A DNA stretch of 18,387 nt, taken from contig JACCSV010000009.1 in assembly GCA_013812805.1 (NCBI GenBank), forward strand, positions 1 through 18,387, in the 5' to 3' direction. The notes beneath the pieces were generated by a model, which saw only the letters and a program-made list of their open reading frames with translations, did not search any database and was not told where the DNA came from. The stretch comes from Sphingomonas sp. (GTDB lineage Bacteria > Pseudomonadota > Alphaproteobacteria > Sphingomonadales > Sphingomonadaceae). The position numbers were made by a program, and so were the translations under genes. This document shows positions 6,998 through 15,556 of this stretch, piece by piece (within the stretch, counting starts at the first letter, position 1; the number at the start of each line of letters is the position of its first letter).

Positions 6998-8419
6998 CTA
7001 ACCGACAATTCCAGAGGCGGTCGCGAGGCCGAGGAAGGCGAGAAAGCCCATCGAATCGGTGATCATCGTCACGAACACCGACGATGCGACGGCGGGGTCG
7101 GCGCCGGCCCGTTCAAGAGTCAGCGGCACCAGCACGCCGGCAAAACCCGCGACGATGATGTTGATCAGCATTGCAGCGGCAATGACGCCGCCAAGCGCCG
7201 CGCTGCCGAGCACTAAGGTGACGCCGAGCCCGATCAGCACCGCGATGGTCAGGCCGTTGAGGATGGCGACGCGGATCTCGCGGCCGACCGCGCGCCAGCG
7301 ATTCGATCCGGTCAGCTGGTTGGTGGCGAGGGCTCGAACGGTAACCGCCAGCGTCTGAGTGCCGGCATTGCCGCCGACCCCGGCGACGATCGGCATCAGC
7401 ACGGCAAGGATCGCGAGCCGCGCGATCTGGTCTTCGAACTGGCGAATGACGAAGGCGGCGACCAGCGCGGTCAGCAGATTGGCCATCAGCCAGCGCACCC
7501 GGGCGCGGTAGCTTTCGCTCACCGGCTCGTTGATGTCGCCTTCCTCGCCGGCGCCGGACAGTAACAGCACGTCCTCGCTGGCTTCCTCCTGGATAATGTG
7601 GACGACGTCGTCGACGGTGATCATGCCGACCAGCCGTCCAGCGTCGTCGACCACCGCCGCCGACACTAACGCATATTTCTGAAACCGCAGGGCCACGTCT
7701 TCCTGATCCATGTCGACCGGAATCAGCGTCTGGTCGGCCTGCATGATCTCGGCGACCGGCGTCGCACGCGACGTGCGGAGGATGCTCGACAACTTGCAGG
7801 TGCCCACCGGATGGTGGGTGGGGTTAACCACGAACACTTCCCAGAAGTCGTCGGCAAGCTCTTCGCCGGAGCGAAGATAATCGATCACCTCGCCGACCTG
7901 CCAATGCTCGGGCACCGCGATCAGATCGCGCTGCATCAGGCGCCCTGCGGAATCCTCGGGATAGGTGAGCGCCTCCTCGATCGCCGCCCGGTCGTCCGGT
8001 TGCATCGCGCGGAGGACCGCGCGCTGTTCGCCTTCTTCGAGATCTTCGAGGATGGCGACCGCATCGTCGGTCTCAAGCTGGCCGGCCAAGCTCGCGACCT
8101 GTTCGGGGCCAAGCGCATCGAGCAGGGTCTCACGGACGTGCTCGTTCATCTCCGCGAGCACGTCCGCGTCGACAATTCCGGCGAGCGCCTTGACCAGCCC
8201 TTCGCGCTCGTCCTGCGCGGCGAGCTCGATCAGGTCGGCAACGTCGGCGGGGTGAAGCGGCTCGACTAGCTCGCGAGCGGTCGCGTCCTCACCGGCTTCG
8301 ACGGCGTTGAGCACGCGGTCGACGAACTCTGGCCGGAGCCGGTCTTCATCGTCGATCGCCGAGCGCGGCACTGCGTCCTTCGGGTCCTGTGCGGGCGCGG
8401 CGGAGACGTTTTCGCTCAT
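6998..8419 (-). CDS. mgtE: MgtE-family magnesium transporter
   Basis: MgtE is an inner-membrane Mg2+ channel gated by cytoplasmic Mg2+. The 473-residue product has the expected order: an acidic helical N domain (about 30-150) with repeated LEDLEEGE/MQPDDRA elements, a pair of CBS domains (about 160-280, including AVVDDAGRLVGMITVDDVV), a linker, and five membrane helices from about residue 310. The pore signature PIVAGVGGNAGTQTLAV lies at 343-359, and the last helices carry DPAVASSVFVTMITDSMGF. The ATG at 8419 is preferred; a GTG three codons earlier lies in the frame but has no better ribosome site. The gap to the divergent cyclophilin is 121 bp. No Mg2+ riboswitch was recognised in it. Confidence 0.95.
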   Translation of the reverse strand: MSENVSAAPAQDPKDAVPRSAIDDEDRLRPEFVDRVLNAVEAGEDATARELVEPLHPADVADLIELAAQDEREGLVKALAGIVDADVLAEMNEHVRETLLDALGPEQVASLAGQLETDDAVAILEDLEEGEQRAVLRAMQPDDRAAIEEALTYPEDSAGRLMQRDLIAVPEHWQVGEVIDYLRSGEELADDFWEVFVVNPTHHPVGTCKLSSILRTSRATPVAEIMQADQTLIPVDMDQEDVALRFQKYALVSAAVVDDAGRLVGMITVDDVVHIIQEEASEDVLLLSGAGEEGDINEPVSESYRARVRWLMANLLTALVAAFVIRQFEDQIARLAILAVLMPIVAGVGGNAGTQTLAVTVRALATNQLTGSNRWRAVGREIRVAILNGLTIAVLIGLGVTLVLGSAALGGVIAAAMLINIIVAGFAGVLVPLTLERAGADPAVASSVFVTMITDSMGFLAFLGLATASGIVG

Positions 8420-8540
8420 TGCCCTCACCCGCTGCCGCTCAGGGGCGCACTCCTATTGCCGCGCCTGCACTGGCGCAAGCGCGACCGCGCTCCTAAGTGC
8501 CGCCCCAAACCCAGCCTCTTTTCCAGTTCCGGAGACGATA

Positions 8541-8993
8541 ATGTCCGACCAGCGCCTTACCCTGTCCCTTTCCACCGGCGGCCAGGTCGTCATCAAGCTA
8601 CGCCCCGACCTTGCCCCCGGGCACGTCGAGCGGATCACCACGCTGGTCGGCGAGGGCTTTTACGACGATGTGCTGTTCCACCGGGTGATCCCCGGCTTCA
8701 TGGCGCAGACCGGCGACCCTACCGGCACCGGCCGTAGCGGCTCCAAGCTTCCCGACATCAAGGCCGAGTTTAACGCAGAGCCGCATGTGCGCGGGACGGT
8801 GTCGATGGCTCGCACTCCCGATCCCGACAGCGCCAACAGCCAATTCTTCATTTGCTTTGACGAGGCCCGCTTCCTCGACCGGCAATATACGGTCTGGGGC
8901 GAGGTCGAGAGCGGCATGGAGCATGTCGACGCGCTGCCCACGGGAGAGCCGCCGCGCGATCCTGGAAAGATCGTCAAGGCGAGCCTCAGCTAA
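8541..8993 (+). CDS. Cyclophilin-type peptidyl-prolyl cis-trans isomerase, cytoplasmic
   Basis: Cyclophilins speed up cis-trans isomerisation of X-Pro bonds during folding. The 150-residue protein shows the catalytic FHRVIPGFMAQTGDPTGTG (Phe46, His47, Arg48, with Gln56 further on), GTVSMARTPDPDSANSQFFI around 86-104, and FLDRQYTVWGEV near the C-terminus. There is no signal peptide, so it is the cytoplasmic (PpiB-like) type. The ATG at 8541 is preceded by CGGAG; the open frame continues upstream but has no supported start. It is divergent from mgtE. Only 3 bp separate its stop from the GTG of the downstream SDR gene, so the two are probably one transcript. Confidence 0.94.
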   Translation: MSDQRLTLSLSTGGQVVIKLRPDLAPGHVERITTLVGEGFYDDVLFHRVIPGFMAQTGDPTGTGRSGSKLPDIKAEFNAEPHVRGTVSMARTPDPDSANSQFFICFDEARFLDRQYTVWGEVESGMEHVDALPTGEPPRDPGKIVKASLS

Positions 8994-8996
8994 AGC

Positions 8997-9755
8997 GTGG
9001 CGGTCGCCGTCGCACTGATCACCGGCGCGTCGGCGGGGCTTGGCGCCGAGTTCGCACGCCAACTGGCCAAGCGCGGCCAGCGGCTGGTGCTTGCGGCGCG
9101 GCGCGGTGACCGGCTCGAAGCGCTCGCTGGCGAGCTTGGCAACGCCCGGGCGGTTACCATCGACCTCAGCCAGCGCGGCGCGGCGGCCGAGCTGCTCCGC
9201 GACATCGAGCAGGCCGGGGAGCGGGTCGATCTGCTCGTCAACAATGCCGGCTTTGGGCTTTATGGCCGCGTTGCCGACCTCGACGCGGGCCGTCAGCGAG
9301 AGATGATCGACCTCAATTGCGGCGCACTGCTCGAGCTCGCCCGCGTGGTGCTTCCGCCGATGATCGGGCGCAAGTCGGGGGCGATCCTCAACGTCGCCTC
9401 GACCGCCGCTTTCCAGCCCGGGCCCGGAATGGCGGTCTATTTCGCCACCAAGGCGTTCGTGCTGTCGCTGAGCGAGGCGTTGCACGAGGAAGCCAGGCCG
9501 CATGGCGTCCGGGTCACGGCGCTCTGCCCCGGCCCGACCAAGACCGAATTCGGAGAGGTCGCGGGATTCGTCGGCAATCGCACCGTCGATCGATGGTCGA
9601 TGGACTCGCCGACGGTGGTCCGCGCCGGCTTGGCCGGGCTCGATCGCGGGCAGGCGGTCGTCATTCCAGGCGCGCTCAACAAGACCGGAGCGGTTTCCGC
9701 GCAATTGGCGCCGAGGGCGCTGGTCCGCAAGATCGCCGGAGCGATCAAGTTCTAG
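8997..9755 (+). CDS. Short-chain dehydrogenase/reductase (SDR) family oxidoreductase
   Basis: A classical SDR of 252 residues that should reduce or oxidise a small carbonyl/alcohol substrate with NAD(P)H. The Rossmann motif TGASAGLG is at 9-16, NNAG at 82-85, and the catalytic set is Asn107, Ser135 (LNVAS), Tyr148 and Lys152 (YFATK). The Arg-Arg pair after beta-2 (LAARRGDRL, about 33-41) suggests NADP(H) preference. The sequence type is that of the DltE/YqjQ-like short-chain dehydrogenases; the substrate cannot be read from it. Start is GTG at 8997, 3 bp after the cyclophilin stop, with only a weak Shine-Dalgarno inside the upstream gene, consistent with translational coupling. Confidence 0.92.
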   Translation: MAVAVALITGASAGLGAEFARQLAKRGQRLVLAARRGDRLEALAGELGNARAVTIDLSQRGAAAELLRDIEQAGERVDLLVNNAGFGLYGRVADLDAGRQREMIDLNCGALLELARVVLPPMIGRKSGAILNVASTAAFQPGPGMAVYFATKAFVLSLSEALHEEARPHGVRVTALCPGPTKTEFGEVAGFVGNRTVDRWSMDSPTVVRAGLAGLDRGQAVVIPGALNKTGAVSAQLAPRALVRKIAGAIKF

Positions 9756-9860
9756 GCGCCGAGCCCCTTTTAACCGGGGCAACGCGCTCCCAATTGAACC
9801 CTATCGATGCGCGGCCGTTGCGACTGCGGCACGCAAGAAGCGGGGCTTGAGGAGAGGCAG

Positions 9861-12218
9861 TTGGCCGAAACCGACACTTTGGACCGGACGACGACTCGGC
9901 GCGTGCAGGTCGCCAACCTGCCGCCCGGGGACAGCGGCCGCGGCATCGCCCGGCTGCCGGCGCAGCTGATGACCGAGCTTTCGGTCAGCGAAGGCGAGAC
10001 GATCGAGATCGTCGGCAAGCGCTCGACCGCCGCCCGGGCGATCCGCCCCTACAAGGCCGACGTCGGGCTCGATATCGTCCGCCTCGACGGCCTGCAGCGG
10101 GCCAATGCCGGCATCGGCTCGGGCGACTATGTCGAAATCCGCAAGGTCAAGTCGAAGCCGGCGACCCGCGTGGTCCTGGCCCCGGCGCAGAACAATGTCC
10201 GACTGCAAGGTTCGACCGAAGCGCTGAAACGCACCTTCGCCGGGCGCCCGCTGACCGAGGGCGACATCGTCGCGACGGCCGGCCACCGGCGAGTCGACGC
10301 CGATGTGCCCGATCCCGTCCGCCAGCTGCTGAACGCTCCCGCCTTCGCGCTCCAGGAGGTGCGGATGCTGGTGGTGTCGGCTACCCCCAAGGGCGTCGTC
10401 CATATCGACGCCAAGACCAGTGTCGAACTGCTCCCCGACCACCTCGCCAAGCCCGGCGAGCGCCGCGCCGACGTCACCTATGACGACCTTGGCGGGATGC
10501 GCGACACCATCGACGGGCTGCGCGAGATGGTCGAGCTGCCGCTGCGCCATCCCGAGCTGTTCCATCGCCTCGGCGTCGACCCGCCCAAGGGTGTTCTCCT
10601 CCACGGGCCGCCGGGTACCGGCAAGACCCGGCTGGCGCGCGCCGTCGCCAACGAGAGCAGTGCCCAATTCTTCCATATCGCCGGCCCCGAGATCATGGGC
10701 TCCGCCTATGGCGAGAGCGAGCGCAAGCTGCGCGAGCTGTTCGAGCAGGCCGCGGCCGCCGCGCCGTCGATCATCTTCATCGACGAGATCGATTCGATCG
10801 CGCCCAAGCGCGGGCAGGTGTCGGGCGAGGCCGAAAAGCGGCTGGTCGCGCAGCTATTGAGCCTGCTCGACGGCATCGAGCCGAGGCAGAATCTGGTTGT
10901 CATCGCCGCCACCAACCGCCCCGAGGCACTCGACGAGGCGCTTCGCCGGCCTGGCCGCTTCGACCGCGAGATCGTCGTCGGGGTGCCCGACGAGCAGGGC
11001 CGCCGCGAAGTGCTGGAGATTCACACCCGCGGGATGCCGCTGGCGTCCGACGTCGACGTGCCGGAACTGGCGCGGCGTACCTACGGCTTCGTCGGCGCCG
11101 ACCTCGCCGCGCTGGCCCGCGAGGCGGCGATGGAGGCGGTGCGGCGCATCATGCCGCGGATCAACCCGGAGGAAGACACGATCCCGACCGAAATCCTCGA
11201 TGCCTTGTCGGTCGACGCCAATGATTTCGACAATGCATTGAAGCGGGTGCAGCCCTCGGCGATGCGCGAAGTCATGGTCGAGGCGCCGACCATCCGCTGG
11301 GAGGATATCGGCGGGCTCGACGACGCGCAGGAGAAGCTTCGCGAAGGCATCGAGCTTCCGCTCACCCACCCGGAAGCCTTCCGGCGCATCGGCATCCGCC
11401 CGGCCAAGGGATTCCTGCTCTACGGCCCGCCCGGCACCGGCAAGACATTGCTTGCCAAAGCGGCGGCGCGGGAAAGCAACGCCAATTTCATCGCCACCAA
11501 GTCGTCCGACCTCTTGTCCAAATGGTATGGTGAAAGCGAGCAGCAGATCGCGCGGCTGTTCGCCCGCGCCCGCCAAGTGGCGCCGACGGTGATCTTCATC
11601 GACGAGATCGACAGCCTGGTGCCGGCGCGCGGCGGCGGAATGGGCGAGCCGCAGGTCACCGAGCGGGTGGTCAACACCATCCTTGCGGAGATGGACGGGC
11701 TCGATGAGCTCAAGAGCGTGGTGCTGATCGGTGCGACCAACCGGCCGAGCCTCATTGATCCGGCGCTGCTTCGCCCGGGCCGCTTTGACGAATTGATTTA
11801 TGTCGGGCCGCCCGACGCCTCGGGGCGCCGGCAAATCCTCGGCATCCACACCGCCGGAATGCCGCTTGGCGAAGACGTCGACCTCGACAGCCTTGCCGAG
11901 CGGACCGAGCGCTTCACTGGCGCCGACCTCCAGGACCTCGCCCGGCGGGCCGGCCTCACCGCGCTTCGCCGCGGGATCACCGAGCCGCTGGTCACTAAGG
12001 CCGACTTTGAAGCGGCGTTGGCCGAGACCCGCGCCTCGGTGACGGAAAAGATGCTCGAGGAATATGACCGTCTGCGCGACACGCTGAAGAGCGACGCAGT
12101 GCGCCCGTTGGGCGGGATCGGCTTCGTCCTGCCAGGCATGCTACGGTCACGCAACGAGAAGGACCCGGAGTCACCTGAGTCCGAGGGATCGGCTGCGCCA
12201 GGCGAGGACCAGGAGTAA
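9861..12218 (+). CDS. Cdc48/p97/VAT-like AAA+ ATPase (double AAA domain)
   Basis: A hexameric unfoldase type known from eukaryotes (p97), archaea (VAT) and some bacteria. The 785-residue protein has a Cdc48-N double-psi-barrel region (about 12-95, with DSGRGIARL), a Cdc48 domain 2 region to about 190, and two AAA modules. D1: Walker A GPPGTGKT near 248, Walker B IIFIDEID near 304, aromatic pore segment GSAYGE. D2: Walker A near 521, Walker B VIFIDEID near 577, pore segment KWYGE. Both have ATNRP sensor and RPGRFD elements. The C-terminus ends GEDQE and lacks an HbYX proteasome-docking motif. I chose the TTG at 9861, which follows GGAGAGG; an ATG at 9807 adds 18 residues with no ribosome site. 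Its last 48 bp overlap the convergent MFS gene. Substrates are unknown. Confidence 0.94.
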   Translation: MAETDTLDRTTTRRVQVANLPPGDSGRGIARLPAQLMTELSVSEGETIEIVGKRSTAARAIRPYKADVGLDIVRLDGLQRANAGIGSGDYVEIRKVKSKPATRVVLAPAQNNVRLQGSTEALKRTFAGRPLTEGDIVATAGHRRVDADVPDPVRQLLNAPAFALQEVRMLVVSATPKGVVHIDAKTSVELLPDHLAKPGERRADVTYDDLGGMRDTIDGLREMVELPLRHPELFHRLGVDPPKGVLLHGPPGTGKTRLARAVANESSAQFFHIAGPEIMGSAYGESERKLRELFEQAAAAAPSIIFIDEIDSIAPKRGQVSGEAEKRLVAQLLSLLDGIEPRQNLVVIAATNRPEALDEALRRPGRFDREIVVGVPDEQGRREVLEIHTRGMPLASDVDVPELARRTYGFVGADLAALAREAAMEAVRRIMPRINPEEDTIPTEILDALSVDANDFDNALKRVQPSAMREVMVEAPTIRWEDIGGLDDAQEKLREGIELPLTHPEAFRRIGIRPAKGFLLYGPPGTGKTLLAKAAARESNANFIATKSSDLLSKWYGESEQQIARLFARARQVAPTVIFIDEIDSLVPARGGGMGEPQVTERVVNTILAEMDGLDELKSVVLIGATNRPSLIDPALLRPGRFDELIYVGPPDASGRRQILGIHTAGMPLGEDVDLDSLAERTERFTGADLQDLARRAGLTALRRGITEPLVTKADFEAALAETRASVTEKMLEEYDRLRDTLKSDAVRPLGGIGFVLPGMLRSRNEKDPESPESEGSAAPGEDQE

Positions 12219-13466
12219 GAGCGCCGACAGCCCGAACGGCAGGTTCGGCTCGAGCGTGTAGAGCGCAATGCCCAGCGCCGGTGCGGCGATGAAGCTGATG
12301 CCGTTGGCGGCGGTGATGACGCCCGCGACCGCGCCTTGCTCGGCCAGCGGGACCGCAAGCGAAGCTCCGGCAGTGAACGCCGGACGGGTCATGCCGAAGC
12401 CGAGCGACGCCAGCGCGTAGCCGATCGTGATCCCGTACAGGTCCTGCGCCAGCATCGTCCCGACCAGGCCGGCCGCGGCGACCACCGATCCCCAGATCAT
12501 CAGCGCTCGCGGACCTGCGCCCAGCCGCGGGATCATCCCCCATTGCGCGGCAAGCGTCGCCGAGGCCCCGGCCATCATCACGATCGCGATCGACGTCTCC
12601 GATCCGGTCGGCTGCAGCTCCAGCCGGTCGATGACGAAGAAGCCGAGGCAGGTCAGCGTCGCTGCCTGGGCATGGCCGCTGGCGATTCCCGCGAGGATCC
12701 AGTCGCGGATCCTGGGGTCGTTCCATTTGAGCCGTTTCGCTCGGGGCGAGGTGGCGGCGATGACGCTGGCGCCGGTGACTGCCGAAGCCTGACTAGGATA
12801 GCTCATCGCCGCGCCGCGGCCGAGGCGGCGGCCGCTCTTGTCGTCGGGAAGCCAGACGAAAATTGCCGCGGAGACGCCGACCGCGATGATTGCAAAAGCA
12901 AACAATGGCCCGGATAATCCAAACGGGGCGAAGACGAACAACGGTGCTAGCGCCGGGCCGATGATCGTGCCGAGACCGAACGACGAGGACAGCGCCGACA
13001 GCGCCGCGACCCGTCCGCTGCGACGGGTGCGGGAGGCCAGATAAGCTTGCGTCGCCGATGGCGTGGCCGATCCCAGCGAACCGTAAATGGCACGAAACAG
13101 GCCGAACAGGGCGAAGGTGAGGGCGCCGCCGAGGGTCCCGCGAAGTCCAAGGTCGAGAACGATCCCGCACAGCAGCGTGGAAACGACGAAGCCGCCGAGG
13201 CCGACGAGGGTCAGGGCCTTGCGGCCATGCCGATCGCTTTTTTCGGCCCAGTACGGGGCGAGCAGCACCCACAGGATGGCCGACCAGGTGTAAGCGATCG
13301 CGACCCAGAAATCGGCAATCCCGATCTCGCGGCCGATCGCCGGCATGACCGATTGCAGCGCGGTATTGCCGGCCGCCGCCACCAGCATCGCCGCGTACAG
13401 CAGCAGGAAATGCCGCGAGTTGAGCGCCGTCGCTCCGACGGTACCGTTTTGGGCTAGCCCGGGCAT
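12171..13466 (-). CDS. Major facilitator superfamily (MFS) transporter
   Basis: A 431-residue inner-membrane protein with about 12 hydrophobic helices in two halves and a cytoplasmic basic loop in the middle (RAKRLKWNDPRIRDW, about 240-258). The MFS motif A between helices 2 and 3 is clear (PYWAEKSDRHGRKALTLVG, about 71-89). It resembles drug/proton antiporters of the TetA/Bcr type, but a substrate cannot be assigned. The ATG at 13466 has no strong Shine-Dalgarno. The 3' end runs 48 bp into the convergent Cdc48-like gene. On the other side it is divergent from the PmtA-like methyltransferase, about 95 bp from that gene's preferred start. Confidence 0.92.
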   Translation of the reverse strand: MPGLAQNGTVGATALNSRHFLLLYAAMLVAAAGNTALQSVMPAIGREIGIADFWVAIAYTWSAILWVLLAPYWAEKSDRHGRKALTLVGLGGFVVSTLLCGIVLDLGLRGTLGGALTFALFGLFRAIYGSLGSATPSATQAYLASRTRRSGRVAALSALSSSFGLGTIIGPALAPLFVFAPFGLSGPLFAFAIIAVGVSAAIFVWLPDDKSGRRLGRGAAMSYPSQASAVTGASVIAATSPRAKRLKWNDPRIRDWILAGIASGHAQAATLTCLGFFVIDRLELQPTGSETSIAIVMMAGASATLAAQWGMIPRLGAGPRALMIWGSVVAAAGLVGTMLAQDLYGITIGYALASLGFGMTRPAFTAGASLAVPLAEQGAVAGVITAANGISFIAAPALGIALYTLEPNLPFGLSALLLLVLAWRSRSLGLR

Positions 13467-13497
13467 GCCCCGCGCTTAGGCGCGCGCGCCGCGAAGC

Positions 13498-13523
13498 GGA
13501 ACCTTGCCAATAGGCGGTGCATT
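13498..13523 (+). promoter_or_regulatory. Possible EcfG-type general stress promoter
   Basis: GGAAC (13498-13502) is followed after 17 bp by CATT (13520-13523). The alphaproteobacterial EcfG consensus is GGAAC-N16/17-CGTT, so the -35 is perfect and the -10 has one mismatch. Transcription would begin near 13530, upstream of the Shine-Dalgarno at 13551-13554. This would fit the TTG start at 13562 and exclude the GTG at 13517. Confidence 0.28.
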
Positions 13524-13561
13524 TGCCAACGCAGCGCGCTCTTTACCATCGGAGCTTTCCC

Positions 13562-14215
13562 TTGCCCCCTTCGACCGCGAGATCAGTCAAGAGCCGCCGA
13601 CACGCGGCCCGCTTCAACGACCGCCGAGCGCCGAGCCCGCGCTGGCAGTTTCTCCGCGGCTTCCTGAAGCATCCGGTGATGGTCGGCTCGATCATCCCGT
13701 CGAGCCGGACGCTCATCGAGCGAATGCTCAAGCCGGTCGATTGGGAGACAACCAAGCTGGTCGTCGAATATGGACCGGGGGTGGGTACCTTCACCCGTCC
13801 GATCCTCGAGAAGCTCGGGGACAAGGGTGTGCTGATCGCGATCGATACCAACGCCGACTTCATCCGCTACCTTCGCGAATCGATCCCCGACGAGCGGCTG
13901 GTGGCCGTGACCGGCTCGGCGGCGGACGTCGATCAGATTGTCCACGACCACGGCTTCGACCATGCCGATTATGTGCTTTCGGGAATCCCCTTCTCGACGC
14001 TGCCACCGGGCGTCGGCGATGCCATCGGCAAGGCGACGGCGAAGGTGCTAAGGCCCGGCGGCGCCTTCCTGGTCTATCAGTTCAGTGCCAAGGTGTTCGA
14101 CTTCATCAGCCCCCACTTCGACCGCATCGACCGTGGTTTCGAGTGGATCAACGTGCCGCCCGCCAAGCTGTTCTGGGCGTGGAAAAGCCAGAGCACAGGC
14201 AAAGGCAAAGCCTGA
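13562..14215 (+). CDS. PmtA-like SAM-dependent methyltransferase (putative phospholipid N-methyltransferase)
   Basis: A class I SAM-dependent methyltransferase of 217 residues. The N-terminus is basic (residues 1-25), then FLRGFLKHPVMVGSIIPSS, a segment typical of PmtA phosphatidylethanolamine N-methyltransferases and related enzymes. The SAM-binding motif VVEYGPGVGTFTRPIL follows near residue 67, with the acidic ribose-binding Asp in LIAIDTNADFI. It also recalls KsgA-type dimethylases, but the GSIIPSS prefix and FVYQF-like later segment fit PmtA better. I chose TTG at 13562 because GGAG lies 7 nt before it; GTG at 13517 would add 15 residues without a ribosome site. It faces the PLD-like gene with a 23-bp gap, suggesting a membrane-lipid neighbourhood. 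Substrate is inferred. Confidence 0.8.
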   Translation: MPPSTARSVKSRRHAARFNDRRAPSPRWQFLRGFLKHPVMVGSIIPSSRTLIERMLKPVDWETTKLVVEYGPGVGTFTRPILEKLGDKGVLIAIDTNADFIRYLRESIPDERLVAVTGSAADVDQIVHDHGFDHADYVLSGIPFSTLPPGVGDAIGKATAKVLRPGGAFLVYQFSAKVFDFISPHFDRIDRGFEWINVPPAKLFWAWKSQSTGKGKA

Positions 14216-14238
14216 CCAGGCCCCGCACGTCAGCGGCT

Positions 14239-15420
14239 TTATTTTTCGGAACCGAGATTGAGCCTGCGGGTGACGGTATAATCCATCGACGTCACCAGCC
14301 AGTGCGACAGCGTCCATTTGAACCGTTTCCACAAGGTGGCGCGCTTGGCGTGAATCTCCGGCGTGATCTCCTCGCTTAGCGCCAGCTCGCGCCGGAAATA
14401 GCCATGCATCGCTGCGGCGAAGGCCTTGTCGTCGATGCGCAGCATGATCTCGAGGTTGATGTAGACGCTTCGGAAATCGAAATTCGCCGAGCCGATGTGG
14501 ACGATATCGTCGATCATCATCAGCTTGGTGTGCAGCCGGGCCGGCTGATATTCGAACATCCGCACGCCGTTGCGGAGCATCCGCGCGTAATTGTGCCGGG
14601 CGGCGCCGATCGTCGCTTCATTGTCGGCCTTGCCTGCAGTGATGATCCTGACTTCGCCACGGCGGGCCATCTGGCCGATTCGCCGGAGCAGGAAGCGGGG
14701 CGGGGAGAAATAGGCCGAGATCACGTCGAGCTGGCGCGCGGTGCGCAGGTCGCGGGCAAAGCTTCGCGGCCACGGGTTGCGGGGGTTGAGGGGGCCGCTG
14801 AACTTCCACTGCAGCGGGCCGCGATGCTCGCTGAACCGAACGATCATCCGTCGCAGCGACCGCAGCGTTGCATCCGATTTGTTGGTCCAGCGGTAGAGGG
14901 CGTCGAAATAGTCGCAAGCGGTTTTGGCTGCGGGGCCGTCGACCGACAGCCAGAGGTCGCGCCAGTGGCGATAGCCCTGGTCGGTGAGATAATCACTGTG
15001 GATGTTGGCGCCGCCGATGATCGCGAGGCGGCCGTCGGCCACGGCCAGCTTCTGGTGGTTGCGAACGAGGTAACGCCGTCCGTATTTCGGGTGGAACAGG
15101 CAGAAGCTTCCACCCGCCTTGGCGAGCCCCGCGAAGAAGCTCGGCTGGACATTCCCGCAGCCAAAGCCGTCGAGCAACAGCTTCACCTCGACTCCACGCA
15201 TCGCGGCCTCGACCAGCGCATCGCGGACCCGGGCACCGGCGGCATCGTTGTTGAAGATGTAGAACAGCAGCCTGACGCTGGTCCGGGCACCGTCGATCAC
15301 TTCCAGGAGAGCCTGCATCCGGCCCTCGCCGGTCTCGATCAATTCCAGCCGATTGCCTTCGATCGTCGCCGTCACCTGGCGGTCGACGTGCTGCTGCGGT
15401 GGCCGTGCGGGTTCGAGCAT
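14239..15420 (-). CDS. Phospholipase D / cardiolipin synthase-like protein
   Basis: The 393-residue protein has two HKD motifs: HQKLAVAD with His122, Lys124 and Asp129, followed by GGANIHSDY, and HTKLMMID with His297, Lys299 and Asp304, followed by GSANFDFRS. This is the bacterial cardiolipin-synthase type of the PLD superfamily, which condenses or cleaves phospholipids through a phospho-histidine intermediate. No N-terminal membrane helices are seen, unlike E. coli ClsA, so it resembles the ClsB-type proteins that lack them; basic stretches could give peripheral attachment. I chose ATG at 15420, preceded by GGTGGCGG; in-frame ATG at 15462 and TTG at 15468 lie upstream without ribosome sites. 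Which lipid it acts on is not shown. Confidence 0.9.
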   Translation of the reverse strand: MLEPARPPQQHVDRQVTATIEGNRLELIETGEGRMQALLEVIDGARTSVRLLFYIFNNDAAGARVRDALVEAAMRGVEVKLLLDGFGCGNVQPSFFAGLAKAGGSFCLFHPKYGRRYLVRNHQKLAVADGRLAIIGGANIHSDYLTDQGYRHWRDLWLSVDGPAAKTACDYFDALYRWTNKSDATLRSLRRMIVRFSEHRGPLQWKFSGPLNPRNPWPRSFARDLRTARQLDVISAYFSPPRFLLRRIGQMARRGEVRIITAGKADNEATIGAARHNYARMLRNGVRMFEYQPARLHTKLMMIDDIVHIGSANFDFRSVYINLEIMLRIDDKAFAAAMHGYFRRELALSEEITPEIHAKRATLWKRFKWTLSHWLVTSMDYTVTRRLNLGSEK

Positions 15421-15481
15421 TCCGCCACCGATGTGGCCGTGCAGCCGCGCTTGCGCAAGCATCCGCAATTTGCCGCTTCGG

Positions 15482-15510
15482 TTGACTTCCGGCGCTCCGG
15501 CAAGCTATTG
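15482..15510 (+). promoter_or_regulatory. Putative rpoZ promoter
   Basis: TTGACT (15482-15487) is a five-of-six match to the -35 consensus. CTATTG (15505-15510) follows after 17 bp, or TATTGG after 18. It lies about 50 bp before the rpoZ ATG in the 136-bp gap between the divergent PLD-like gene and rpoZ. Confidence 0.45.
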
Positions 15511-15556
15511 GCGCCGCCTTCCCGCATTCCCTCAAATTTAGCCCACGGAGCCGCTG

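Noticed and set aside
8461..8476. GCGCC-N6-GGCGC in the mgtE-cyclophilin gap as part of a Mg2+ riboswitch
   Set aside because: A single 5-bp stem with none of the conserved elements of an M-box; it could equally be chance.
9763..9780. GCCCC-N8-GGGGC after the SDR gene as a terminator
   Set aside because: The stem is only 5 bp, the T residues are in the loop rather than after the stem, and it may be chance in GC-rich DNA. The rest of this 105-bp gap shows no convincing promoter.
8598..9782. 394-aa minus-strand frame across the cyclophilin and SDR genes
   Set aside because: It spans two unrelated conserved genes and their junction, and the protein is arginine/glycine-rich low-information sequence. 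It is a codon-bias shadow.
10854..11849. 331-aa minus-strand frame inside the Cdc48-like gene
   Set aside because: Wholly antisense to conserved AAA motifs, with no ribosome site or domain.
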